Of a stretch of 64,000 bases of DNA, positions 29,778-41,800 are shown piece by piece. Source of the DNA: Furfurilactobacillus milii (lineage in GTDB: Bacteria; Bacillota; Bacilli; Lactobacillales; Lactobacillaceae); assembly GCF_009864005.1 (NCBI RefSeq), contig NZ_WEZQ01000001.1, positions 294,099 through 358,098 of the forward strand, written 5' to 3'. Under the pieces are notes generated by a model that was not told the DNA's origin, did not search any database, and saw nothing but the letters and a program-made list of their open reading frames with translations. The stretch's first letter is position 1; each line of letters opens with the position of its first letter. The translations under genes and the position numbers were made by a program.

Positions 29778-30932
29778 ATGACATTAACACACTGGAACCT
29801 AAATCCGTTGCTGACGGGACTGTTCTTTGAACTGGGCATCATCTTTTTGTTTCAAATTCTCGTTCGCCGTATCTGGGTTCACCCTGGACATGATCCTAAA
29901 TTTTCGTTGAATTATCAGCAAGGCCGATTGAAAGTGCTCAGTGTGATTTACTTTGGCCTGCTTGGCATTTATTTCGAATACGCTACGATTCATGTGGGTC
30001 CCAACTATGCGTTTGTTAACATTCGCATGTTGCTGTTAATGTATGTGGTCTTTTTCATTGGCCAACAAACGGCATATATCGTGTTAGCCCTTCAATTTCT
30101 GACCAGAATCGTTCTGATTGGCGGCACACAGATGGAGCGTTCGCTGCTGTTTCTGGTTTTCTATGCTGTCATTATTGGTTTGCTTGGTGTGGTTCGTCAT
30201 CGATTGTGGACGTCACGGATGCTGACGATTATTGTGACCAGCATAGTGTTCATTCCACTATTTTGGTTACTGGTGTACGTGATGCACTTTCCGATTCAAC
30301 AGAAAATCACGTTAGCTGACATGTATGAGCAGATTGCAATCTTTTGGGTAATGGATATCGTCCTGTATTTCGCCATTATCTTTTTAGATCGAGATAATCG
30401 CTCATACGTGCAGCGCGTTCACCAAGCAACTATTGACGAACTAACGGGGTTAGCGAACTATGCTGAGTTTGCGACCACGTTTAATCATACTTATAAGAGT
30501 TCTCGTGCGGATAATGGCCAGTTAATTCTCATTGCGATGGACATCGACCGTTTCAAACGTATTAACGATACGTACGGGCATTTAGGGGGCAATCGCGTTC
30601 TGACAACAGTCGGTACCATGCTTCGAGAATACGTGGGCAATGACAAAGATATTTCCGTTTATCGTGTTGGCGGCGAGGAGTTTGAGATGTTGCTAACGGG
30701 GATGACAATGGACATGGCGCAGATGCTGGCCCGCGAAATTCAGGTTAACGCCGAGAATAAGACGGTTATCTACCAGCACTCACGGATTCAATTTACAATG
30801 TCATTTGGCTTAGCACAACTGAGGGACGGTGACGACGAAGCCGATCATCTTTATGATCGGGCGGATCGAATGCTGTATCAGTCCAAAGGCCGTGGTCGTA
30901 ATGAGATCACGACGGATTTGCAAGAGAACTAG
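29778..30932 (+). CDS. Membrane diguanylate cyclase (GGDEF)
   Basis: This 384-aa protein has about six N-terminal membrane helices (14-205) of the 5TM-type sensor class and a C-terminal GGDEF domain. The active site is complete: MDIDRFKRIND with the metal Asp, and RVGGEEF with GGEEF at 298-302. The I-site position five residues before GGEEF reads DKDI, so RxxD is missing and product inhibition is not expected. It should make c-di-GMP from two GTP. AAGGAGA lies upstream of ATG 29778. It is the last gene of the exopolysaccharide operon, 60 bp after the I-site protein. Confidence 0.93.
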   Translation: MTLTHWNLNPLLTGLFFELGIIFLFQILVRRIWVHPGHDPKFSLNYQQGRLKVLSVIYFGLLGIYFEYATIHVGPNYAFVNIRMLLLMYVVFFIGQQTAYIVLALQFLTRIVLIGGTQMERSLLFLVFYAVIIGLLGVVRHRLWTSRMLTIIVTSIVFIPLFWLLVYVMHFPIQQKITLADMYEQIAIFWVMDIVLYFAIIFLDRDNRSYVQRVHQATIDELTGLANYAEFATTFNHTYKSSRADNGQLILIAMDIDRFKRINDTYGHLGGNRVLTTVGTMLREYVGNDKDISVYRVGGEEFEMLLTGMTMDMAQMLAREIQVNAENKTVIYQHSRIQFTMSFGLAQLRDGDDEADHLYDRADRMLYQSKGRGRNEITTDLQEN

Positions 30933-31097
30933 AGGGAGTCTGGTTCGACGGTTTGGTAAACGGTGTTGGAGTAGCGCACTGGTAGCCGTCAACAGTGGAA
31001 TGCTTCAGTTGATAGCGTAGCAACGTATGGAATCCACGATTGCTGTGACAAAGTTGCCATACAATCCAGTCCAGATTTGATTCTCCAATATGTAACT

Positions 31098-31144
31098 AAA
31101 ATAGACGTTTTGCACAAACTTTCGCGTGCAAAACGTCTATTTTG
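31098..31144. terminator. Strong bidirectional terminator
   Basis: AAAATAGACGTTTTGCAC pairs perfectly with GTGCAAAACGTCTATTTT around a 10-nt loop. It separates the exopolysaccharide operon from the convergent DUF2075 gene. Confidence 0.92.
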
Positions 31145-31154
31145 ATTGTTTAGC

Positions 31155-32399
31155 TTATTTTGACGATGTCAGTTCCAACAATCGTTGCCGAAGTGCAGGC
31201 TGACTCGCGTAGATATAAAGACCATAGACACCACGTTTCATTAATACGTTGAGCACGTTTAGTGTCAGCTGTTCTTTAATTTGCTGGATTTCTTGTGGGT
31301 CTGTTAAATCATCACGTCGTTTGAAAACCTCGGGATCTGTCACCCGGTCCGTGTTGACGATCATGTGTTGGGTAATTGGATCGTAATCAAATGGCGGGCC
31401 AAGGATGACACCAACATAGTTAAGGTCGAAGCCTTGAACAGTGTAAATAGAGCCGACTTCATTGATGGTTTCGGGTTTCTCTGCCCATGAAGTGGCTTGG
31501 TAATTATATTGATCCCACGGCAATTTAAATCGTCCTTCGGTTACATAGTGTTTGCCGCCATCGAGCCTAGAAGGATAGCCGGATGTTGCGACGATTCGTG
31601 AGAGGCCAACACGTTGATCATCCTGCTTGATACGGTCATACATCGCCTGGGCGTCATCAAATATGTGCAATTCGAAGTCTTTGGTATTTGCTGGCACAGG
31701 TGTAAGTCGACGGGCCGTCAAATTATCAATCCAATCGACGACGGCTTGATTGGCGTGCATTCGGAATTGTTGGTGAAGCTGATAATCAGCATGTGGGTAT
31801 GGCGCAATCAAGTGTTGCAAACGTTGTTCATTCCAAAAGCTTTTAGTTTTTAAGACTTGATGAGTATCAAACACTAAGACCACAACCTTCGCTATTTTAA
31901 GAATCTCTAGTAGCTGATTTTGTTGATCAAAGTTATTGTATCTGTCCGGTTTGGATAGCAGTAAGTGAGCTTCATCAATAATGACGATATCGCTGTGGTG
32001 ACCGTTTTTATGCGAGCGGTTAATAAACGAAGTTGGCCGGTCAAAATCCTTTTTTCGCAAGTTGGGGAGTTGACCGGCTAGTTCTTTATAGACTTTGAGA
32101 ATTTCTGGATGATTGACGAGAAAAATATTTGTCGTGTCAAACAATGGGCTGGTTGAATCAGTACGAGCAGCGGTTTGAATATCATTGAATAGCTGACTTA
32201 AAACAACACTTTTCCCGGTACCTGCGTCGCCATGGATTGTAAAGATAGCTGGTTTGTTAGTCTCGACTTGAATATGCGACTTGCAGAAGTCCTCGATTTT
32301 GGTTTTTAGTTTGCCCTGCTCAGTGGATAAGGATTTGAAGGGCGACAACTTATGAATGGCAGAATTTTTAACGATTACGTTCGACCTCCTAGCAGTCAT
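31155..32399 (-). CDS. DUF2075 P-loop ATPase/helicase-like protein
   Basis: This protein of about 414 aa has Walker A GDAGTGKSVV, Walker B IVIIDEAHLLL, further superfamily 1-like motifs (LVFDTHQ, QFRMH) and a C-terminal VQGFDLNYVG segment. This is the arrangement of DUF2075, also found in schlafen-like AAA/helicase proteins. The function is unknown; relatives occur alone or in defence regions. The start is ambiguous. ATG with first base 32399 has no ribosome binding site, while AGGAGG (32390-32385) lies 9 nt before an in-frame ATC (first base 32375) that would give IVKNSAIHKLSP. It stands alone between two large surface-related loci. Confidence 0.8.
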   Translation of the reverse strand: MTARRSNVIVKNSAIHKLSPFKSLSTEQGKLKTKIEDFCKSHIQVETNKPAIFTIHGDAGTGKSVVLSQLFNDIQTAARTDSTSPLFDTTNIFLVNHPEILKVYKELAGQLPNLRKKDFDRPTSFINRSHKNGHHSDIVIIDEAHLLLSKPDRYNNFDQQNQLLEILKIAKVVVLVFDTHQVLKTKSFWNEQRLQHLIAPYPHADYQLHQQFRMHANQAVVDWIDNLTARRLTPVPANTKDFELHIFDDAQAMYDRIKQDDQRVGLSRIVATSGYPSRLDGGKHYVTEGRFKLPWDQYNYQATSWAEKPETINEVGSIYTVQGFDLNYVGVILGPPFDYDPITQHMIVNTDRVTDPEVFKRRDDLTDPQEIQQIKEQLTLNVLNVLMKRGVYGLYIYASQPALRQRLLELTSSK

Positions 32400-32567
32400 A
32401 AAGAGATGATATTGCATAATAGTGTACACCATTTTGGAAAAATACTGTTCGAAAATAAGTTAACCGGTTCATAAAATTAAAAATGTGAATATAGTGAACT
32501 AGTTAAATATTATGAATGAGGAAATATAACCATTACATTTTGTTTAAGATTAATAATATGTAAGCGA

Positions 32568-32883
32568 TTGAATTTATTGAATAAGAAATTGGTATAGTGA
32601 CTAAAACAGTAAGTCGTAAAGACAAACGATTGCACAAGAACGGGGTTTCATAAACAATGTTTTAAGTAAAACGTATTACTAAAGTGGAACGGTCTAATAA
32701 TTAAAAGAAAATATGGGCGCCAATCCTCACAGTGACGCGGTTTTAAAGCATTAAAAAGTATGTTATAAATGACGCTGTAACTTTTAGTTTACCTATTGAA
32801 ATAATAACTAGTAAAAACATTGATTAATCGTATTTTTATTCATGCTAAATGATTTAACTATAACTCGTGGGGGGAACATTATT
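32568..32883 (+). promoter_or_regulatory. Promoter and long leader of adhesin 1, shared in part with adhesin 2
   Basis: TTGAAT (32568-32573) and TATAGT (32593-32598) are 19 bp apart. ATTGGTATAGT (32588-32598) and CAAACGATTGCA (32623-32634) both recur before adhesin 2 at the identical 35-bp distance. CAAACGATTGCA is weakly cre-like. A further shared TGTTATAAAT lies at 32761-32770. GGGGGG (32869-32874) is the ribosome binding site. Nothing else is recognisable in the AT-rich 450 bp between the DUF2075 gene and the adhesin. Confidence 0.5.
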
Positions 32884-35800
32884 TTGAGGAAACGTCTATA
32901 CGCGTTAGCGGGGGCAGTTATTGCAAGTGCCTTTTTCAGTGTCACAACCGTCAAAACAATCAGTGCTGAGGCGGATACGACGCCGGCTGTTGCAGCCACT
33001 AGTAGCACGGTAGGTAGTCAACCGAGCGCTTCGAGTTCTGGCGCGACGACTAACGATAAACAGAATACAAACGGTACAGCGAATGCACAGTCAAGTTCTG
33101 CTGTTGATACATCAACTAAAGCTAGCGAATCGAGTGAGAGCTCAAGCTTTACCGCGTCAACGCCGACAAGCACTTCGCCGTCGCAGGTATCTAGCTCCAG
33201 TGCTACTAGTTCAAGCAATGCGGCTAGCAACACTGATTCAAGTAAAGTAGCTAACACGGCAAGCAGTAGCGTTGATTCTGATCAAACGCAGACGACACCT
33301 AGGACTGATAGCAGTAATGCGAGTTCTACTGCTCCGGCAGCGACATCAACGTCAGCATCGACGTCGGCAAACACCAATCCTGATGCGGCTGGGTCCGAAT
33401 CTGGTGGTGTGAGTCCTGGGAATACGGGAGAACAAAACAGTTCGTCCAGTAAGACGCAATCTGATGCGACATCAGATCAAACGGATTCTAACTCAAAGGG
33501 CAATACAGCTACTGCGGCTGTAACACAGCCAAGAGAGAAATATGATCATGGTGATAATAAATCAGCAGATGATCCTACTGCCAACAGTAACGCTATTAAT
33601 GACAGCAATACCGACACTGAGCATGGCACTCATGATTTTGGGACATATCTCTTAGACGAAGATGGTGTGGATGGGTCTAAGGCAAGCCAGAATGATAAAG
33701 CTGCAAAATTAAATATTAAATTTGGACTGACGTTTAGCAATGGAAAAAGTACTTCAACCGTTAATTCAGGCAAGGTAACAATCAATTCTGATGTTCACGG
33801 AACCATGACCTTTTTAATTCCCAATGAAATTTGGAAATATCTGGTTACTGGTGATACGTTTACTTATCAGCTGCCCAATGGTTACAAGATTGTTGATGCA
33901 CAATCTGGTGATATCAAGAATGATAATGCACCTGATGGAAGCACGACATATGGACGTTATACGATTGGTACTGACGGAAAGATTTCACTAACATTCTATA
34001 ACCCTCATGTTACTGGAGAGGCTGGAGACAACCCGATTCAGTACCTTAAAGGTCAAATGACTTTTGATGCTTTATTCAATAAGGATGTTATTGAGAAGCC
34101 AGGACAGCCCGGAGATTCTCTAACGTTACCAGGAAAAAATGATACAGATAAAATTACGATTCATCCTGCCGTAAAACAAAGCATTTCGAAAAGCGGTCAA
34201 CTGGATAAACACCTTGATCCAGACAAGGTGACGTGGAGCGTTTACATGAACCGCGACATGCAAACACTAACGAACGCACAAATAATAGAAACCTTTGACT
34301 CACAAGTCACTTACAATCAAGCGTCACCTGTAAAGATTTATAGCGTTCAGGAGGACCTCAATGGTCATATTGTACGTGATGTTAACGGTCAGGATGTTTT
34401 AGGAAAACAACTGATTGAAGGTACGGACTACACAGTTGATGAAAAAGGAAATGTTAAATTTCTTCATCCAATCAACTCTGTTTATAAATTGGTTTATGTA
34501 ACTGATATTAATAAACCAAAGGATTCAAAGGGCAATATTAGGACGGCCACTTTGAATTTGACTAACAACGTTGACCAAACTGCTAAGGAACAGGGCACAA
34601 CAAAAATCCACGCTAGTACAACGTTGAATGCACATTATGAAGGACTTTTTTATAAGATTGGTCCAAAGACACTTGATGCTGAACATCATATATATTCATG
34701 GACTGTTGGATTCAACCATGGTCAGGATACTTTAACCGGTGATAAGCTCACGTATACAGATGTCGTAGTTAAACCACAAACGTTCGTACCAGGTTCATTA
34801 GCAATTGTACTGATGACGTATCATCAAAACGCCAAAAATGCGGATGACATGTACACGCCTTCGAACACGTATTTAGTGCCAGGAACGGATTATACTTTGA
34901 CGACTAGTACTGACGATAGTGGATTCGTTGTGACTTTTCTGGGAAAAAACTTCCATTCACCAGTCAATTTGGTCTACAAGACGCAAATTGATCAGCACCA
35001 AAAAGTTATTTCAACAGAAGACAAAGCAGTTGAAATTATTAATAAGGCTGAAGTTAAGGGATATGATACCCAGCAGCCAGAACCACAGCCAGCTGAAAGT
35101 TTTGACCTAGTTAAAAATCATACTGATATTGATGTCGGGTTTAAAACAATTCGTTGGAACATTGATATCAATAAAAGTAATTATCAACTGAACAATTACG
35201 TTTTAACGGATAATGCTGATAATGGTGGGCTGAGCTTACCATTTACTTCAATACAAGACGCACTGAACTCAAACAATGCAAATGCAAAACCAGCAATTGT
35301 GTTAAAAGATACAACAACCGGTGATGTCCTGCTTGAAGGTAGAGATTATAAATTAACAACCCTAGTTACAACGAAACACGACGCCGTAAAAGGTGACATT
35401 AAATATGCTAATTTCACAGTTGAATTTTTAGGGAAATACACACAGACGAGTGATCAATTCAACATCAATTACTACACACTTTACGACGTGGCACATGTAA
35501 CAACACCAGTGCCAGATAAACAGAACACATTTGCAAACACTGTTGACGCAACTTGGAAAGACGTTAACAAGAATGACATTCATGATCACGCTACAACGGA
35601 TTACCAAGCTAAGGATGAGGAGGCATACCAAGGCAAAAAAGGTGGCGCCTACGATCCAATCACTAAAGAAATCCATTGGAATATTGTTTCCAATTACGAT
35701 ACAGAAAATTATGATCATTACTACTTGATGGATCCAATTCAAGGGAATCAACAATTGTTGCCTAACAGCATTACGATTACGCAAGGCTCAATTGGTGGTA

Positions 35801-38800
35801 ACGGTCAATTTAACCCAGGCATTAAGAATCCACCATATGCACAATTAAAGATATATCACGGAAAGTATGACCCAACTACTGGTTTATTCCATGTCGACAG
35901 CATTATGGATAAAGCTACTGGTAAGTTCAATTCAACTACATCAGTATCGGATTTAGATTTTACAAAGTACTTGAATTACAACAACGCAGGTCCGGGTTAT
36001 TACAATTATTCATTGCTTAATGCGACAGAGGTTATGTATATCGATTTCGGTACGGCAGAAAATCCATTACCAAAGTTGACAGACGCTAACAACGATAATC
36101 GAACTCAAATGGCCTTTCAAATTGAGTACCAAACAAGTGTTGATGGTATTCAAGTTACTAATAAGTACAATAATGATGCATTTACCCATTATTCTGATAC
36201 ACCGGGTGGACGGTTGACAGTTCATGCTGATGTAGAAACGTATGTTGGTAATGCCTATATCAGTAAGCAAGGCCAAGCACCGGTTGACATTAAAAAGGAT
36301 AACAGGGCTACTTGGACGATTGACATTAATCGCAGCCAGTCGACCATTAACAATGCTGTTTTCTCCGATACACCTTCGGAAAATCAGCGAATTGATCCAA
36401 ATACGATTCATATTTATGAGACTATTTTAAAGACTGTTACGACTTCAACTGAAGGTGGCAGTCAAGGAAAATACAATGTGTACGATAATTCTGTTGGTGA
36501 TGTGACTAAGGCTAATAATGGAACCGTTCGTCAAACAATCTTGAATCCGGACCTGACTAAAGAATTAAAGGGTGTCCAAATTTTCAAGGATTTCGATACT
36601 TTGTCAGATCAGGACAAGCAAGATTTGATTTCTAAAGGTTATGCTTATACATTTGAAATTCAACATGATTTAGGTAGCGGACAGGAAACATTGAAAATTA
36701 ATTTCTTAAAAACTATCGGTCGTGCGTATGTATTGCAGTACCAATCACGTTTGTATTTCAACTACGCTAACACCAAGGATGGAAAAACAAACTTTACGAA
36801 CAACGCCAACTTAAATGGTCAAAACGTTACGCCAGGCAATCCTGGTGACACGGATGCAGACAGTTTTAATGTTACAAAGAGTCAAGCCAGCGCAATCGGT
36901 TACTTTTATGATCTCCATTTAACAAAGGAAGTAACCGGTGGAAAACTTCTTGAAGGAATTATTTTCAACCTTTACGAGAAGGATACGATGGGAAACTTGA
37001 ACTTAATTAGAACTGCAACGACTGATAAAAATGGTTTAGTTGTTTTTAAAAATATTCCTGGTTATCACTTGGACAAGAGCGCAATCCAATATTACATTCA
37101 AGAAATGAACCCTTCTAAAAACTACATCACCCCAGTTGATTTAGATGGTAGTTGGATGAAGTTTGAAGATCCAGATGGCACAAAGAACCTTGTGAACCAT
37201 CCAGATGTTTCACATACAATGCGTAATATCAGCGTTGATATGCTTGACGGGGATGTAACTAACCAGATTCAAACGGGGACGATTTGGAATCATCTTGGTT
37301 CAGCAACTTTGACCAAAACAGATGATCAGGGCAATGCACTTGAAGGCGCCCACTTCAATTTTCAAGTATCTAACGATGGTAAAACTTGGACTGATTATAC
37401 AGATAGTAGCAATAGAAACTACAGAGATTTGATTACCGATGCAAAGGGTACAATCACAGTTGATGGTTTATTGCCTAACTATTATAGATTTAAGGAAACA
37501 CAAGCTCCTGATGGGTACATCTTGAACAAGACAGATCCTCAATCTAAGGAAATAATTATTCCGAAGTCTGATGGTGATAATTCGTTTGCGGACGAACAAA
37601 AAATCACTGTTTTTGACACGCAAAGTAACAGCAAAGGAACAGTTCTGTTCTATAAAATTGGTTCGAAAGGTTCACAAAATAATGCCCCAATTGCTGGTGC
37701 AGAATTTAAATTATATTATTTAGATTCCAAAGGAAACAGCGTTTACGTTGGTGATGAGAATGGCGATGTAATATCTGATGTTGATGGGTTAGTTCGTTTC
37801 ACCAATTTGAATGCTGGCTGGCATTACTGTGTTCGGGAGGTTTACTCACCGAACGGTTATTATAATCCAGATAAAAACCACGATATTTATCAATTTACTG
37901 TTTCCGGAGAATCAAATAATGGCCGTTTTGATCTTATTGAACCCAACGTTATCAACTATACTGACCATGTTGTTCTGACAAAGGTTGGTAACGATAATAG
38001 CAAAGTTGTTGGCGCAACTTTCATTTTGAAGGATGCTTCCGGTAAGGTTATTAAAACATTGACTACGGATGCAAACGGCAAACAGACATCGAATGATGTT
38101 TGGACAACAGATGGCAACGGTCAGATTGTCATTGATAATTTGACGGCCGGTGACTATACGCTGCAAGAAGTTGCTGCCCCTGCCGGTTACATTTTGAACA
38201 GCACGATTCAGAAATTCACTATTTCTGCAAAGCTGGACAGTACATTCTATTTCACTCTGACTGACTATCGTGGTCAGATTCAAATCACCAAAGTTGATGG
38301 GGATAACACCTCCAAGAAATTGAGTGGTGTTGTCTATACGTTAACTGGAAATGGTAGTACACAAACTGCGACGACTGATGCAAACGGAATTGCAACGTTT
38401 AAAAATTTGAGCAGCGGTGATTACACTGTTGTTGAAACTCATTCATTAAATGGTTACATTCGTGATACTAAAGTTTACAAGTTTACGATTAGTGCGGATG
38501 TTACTAGTGACGACAAATCGTTATATGATTTGTCAGCAACTTACAAAAACTACCAAAACACAGTAACATTTACTAAATTCTTGAACTCTAGCATTGGTGC
38601 TAAAGGTGCTGGTGCAGTTTACGAATTAAATGGTGCTGGTGAATCAAAACAATTCACCACGGATGCAAACGGACTAATTACGTTTACAGGCTTGAAGACG
38701 GGCAGTTACACACTGACTGAACTAACAGCACCAATGGGTTATGCGACAAACAACACACCACTGACGTTCACGGTGGACGCTGATGGCAACATTTCTGTTG

Positions 38801-41800
38801 CAAGCCTTAGCCAGATTGAGTACCAAGGTCACGCGCAATTGACGAAGGCCGGTGCCAACGGTCCTCTTCAGGGTGTTAAGTTCGACTTGTTAGACGCAGA
38901 TCAAAAGACGGTCGAACAGGCTAACTTAATCACTGACGCAAATGGTGTGATTACAACCAAGGATTTAAAACCTGGCACATACTACTTTGTTGAAAAGCAA
39001 ACATTGTCCGGTTATATTCTTGATACAACGCCAATCAAAGTAGCTATTGAAGATCGTAAAGGTCAAAATGATGCATGGCTAGATGATTCAGCCAAAGCCA
39101 CTCTGACTAATGTTCAGAACAAGCTTGTTTTCACCAAGCACAATGCGAAAAATGATTTACTTGATGGTGCTGTTTATGAGCTAACAAACAACACGACTAA
39201 AGCTGTTACCAAGTACACAACTGTCCATGGTCAAATTACGATGAATGGTTTGGCTGCTGGCAACTATACAATGTCTGAATTCACTGCACCCTTCGGATAT
39301 GCTACAAATGACACGCCGCTGACATTTACTGTTGACGACAATGGTCATATTTCAGTTACTAGTTTGAGTCAAACTGACTATCAAGGTCATGCACAGTTGA
39401 CGAAGACTGGGGCAAACGGTCCTCTGCAAGGTGTGACGTTTGACCTATTAGATGCAGATGAAAAAACCGTTGAACAAGCTAACTTAATCACTGATGCAAA
39501 TGGTGTGATTACAACTAAAGATTTGAAACCAGGTACGTATTACTTTGTTGAAAGAAAGACGTCTTCTGGATATATTCTTGATGCTAGACCACAAAAAGTT
39601 GTTGTTGACGATCGTCAAGGTCAAACAGCTGCTTGGCTGGACGATTCAGCTAAAGCAATTCTGACTAACGTTCAAAACCAGTTAATTTTCACCAAGTACA
39701 ATGTCAAACACGAACTGCTTGATGGTGCTGTTTATGAACTGACGAACAACACTACAAAAGAAGCAAGACAGTATACGACTTTGAATGGTCAGTTTACGAT
39801 GATCGGTTTGGCGGTTGGCAATTACACACTGGCTGAAATCACTGCACCAACAGGATATGCAACAAATGGTATTTCGATGACGTTTGCTGTGAATGAAGAT
39901 GGTCAAGTTTCTGTTGCAAGCCTAAGCCAGATTGATTACCAAGGTCATGCACAGTTGACGAAGATTGGTGCCAACGGTCCTTTACAGGGTGTGACGTTCG
40001 ACTTGTTAGACGCAGATCAAAAGACGGTTGAACAAGCCAACTTAATCACCGACGCAAATGGTGTGATTACAACCAAGGATTTAAAACCTGGCACATACTA
40101 CTTTGTTGAAAAGCAAACGTTGTCCGGTTATATTCTTGATACGATGCCAATCAAAGTAGTTATCGATGATCGTAAAGGTCAAAACGCTACCTGGTTGGAC
40201 GAATCAGCCAAAGCAACTTTAGCTAATGTTCAGAACAAGCTTGTCTTCACGAAGTATGGTACTCATGTAGGCAACGTCTTGGATGGTGCCGAATATACTT
40301 TGGTGAACTCAACTACCGGTGACAAACCAGCTTTCACGCTTGTAAACGGTGAAGTTAGTTTATCAGGGCTAGCCGCTGGTACGTACACAATTACTGAAAT
40401 TACTGCACCTAAAGGTTATATGCTTAACCCAGATGTCATTAGTTTCACAGTTGATGAAAAAGGTTTGATCAATGGAAAGTCTGAACTTTCTCTTAACCAA
40501 ATCGACTACCAAGGTTACGCCTTTATGAAGAAAGTTTCCGCTGATACAAAGGTCCCATTGGCTGGCGCAATTTTCAGCGTTTACAACTCAGAAGGTAAAA
40601 TTGTTCAAACAATTACGACTGGTACGGATGGATTAGTTAAAACTAAGTTCTTACCAGTAGGTGATTACTACTTTAGAGAAATGAAAGCACCAGATGGCTA
40701 CATTTTGAATTCAAACTTGGTTCATTTCTCTATTAACAAGAGCAATCATGACGTTGCCCTTGATGAAGGAACGTTTGTGAACTGGCTAGGTGCCGTTAAG
40801 ATGACTAAATACGGTCAACCAGATGTTACAAACATTGGTACACGCGTCATGTTGCCGGGTACGAAGTTCGCCCTCTACTATGTCGTAGATGATGGTAGCG
40901 AAGAATTATATGGTATTGATCCAAATAATGAGCACAACATTCATTACTTTAAAGCAGGGGAAGACACCAAGGGTTGGACGACAGTATTTACGACCAACGT
41001 TAACGGTCAAATCTTCTTGCAAGGTTTGAAACCTGGTAATTACTATTTCAAAGAAGTTGCCCACGCAGACGGTTACATTTTGCGTGACGACACACCTGAC
41101 CTGAAACCTGAATTGAGTAAAGGTTTGGGCAGTGCAAACTTTGTTGACAAACCACAAGGATTGGAATTCTCACGTGTTGATGGCACCTCTGCGGTGGTTG
41201 ACAAAAATGGCCACGTAACGTCAGCACCAGATGACCGTGACTTCAGTAGCCGTTTGTACTTTGTAATTCTCCCAGCAAGTAATGTGGAATCCGTTACATT
41301 TGCTGGTGATCAAACGAACTATCAAGGTTTAATGACGTTTACCAAGACAAACAGTAAGGGTGACAAACTTGCCGGTGCTGTTTACCAATTGCTCGATAGT
41401 GATAAGAAAGCTGTTGAAGTCACAATGGATGGCAAGCAAGTTAGCCAGCTCACTACTGATGCAAATGGTAACTTCACCATCACTGGTCTAGCACCTGGCA
41501 CTTACTACTTGAAGGAAATCACCGCACCTGATGGTTACCTAATCAACGACAATGTTGATGAAACGAGGTTTGTTATTGCGGACACCACTCGTGGTGGTCA
41601 AAGTAACGTAACTGCTTCACAGATTGATTACCAAGGCAGTATCAAACTGACGAAAGTCGCTGCTGAAGACGGTCACGTGTTGGCCAATGCAACGTTTGAA
41701 CTGCTCGATGCCGACAAGAATGTTATTAAGACAGGCTTGACGACGGATGCCAACGGGACGTTAACCGTTACTGACTTGAAGCCTGGTACTTACTACTTCA

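Noticed and set aside
30829..31020. 63-codon frame overlapping the end of the diguanylate cyclase gene
   Set aside because: It is out of frame with the cyclase, basic and low in complexity, with no ribosome binding site. It is a shadow of the real gene.
35428..35784. 118-codon minus-strand frame inside adhesin 1, and similar long antisense frames (36067-36411, 37912-38283, 41761-42186)
   Set aside because: All lie opposite repeat-rich or Thr/Asn-rich coding sequence, where biased codons keep antisense frames open. None has a ribosome binding site or a recognisable fold.
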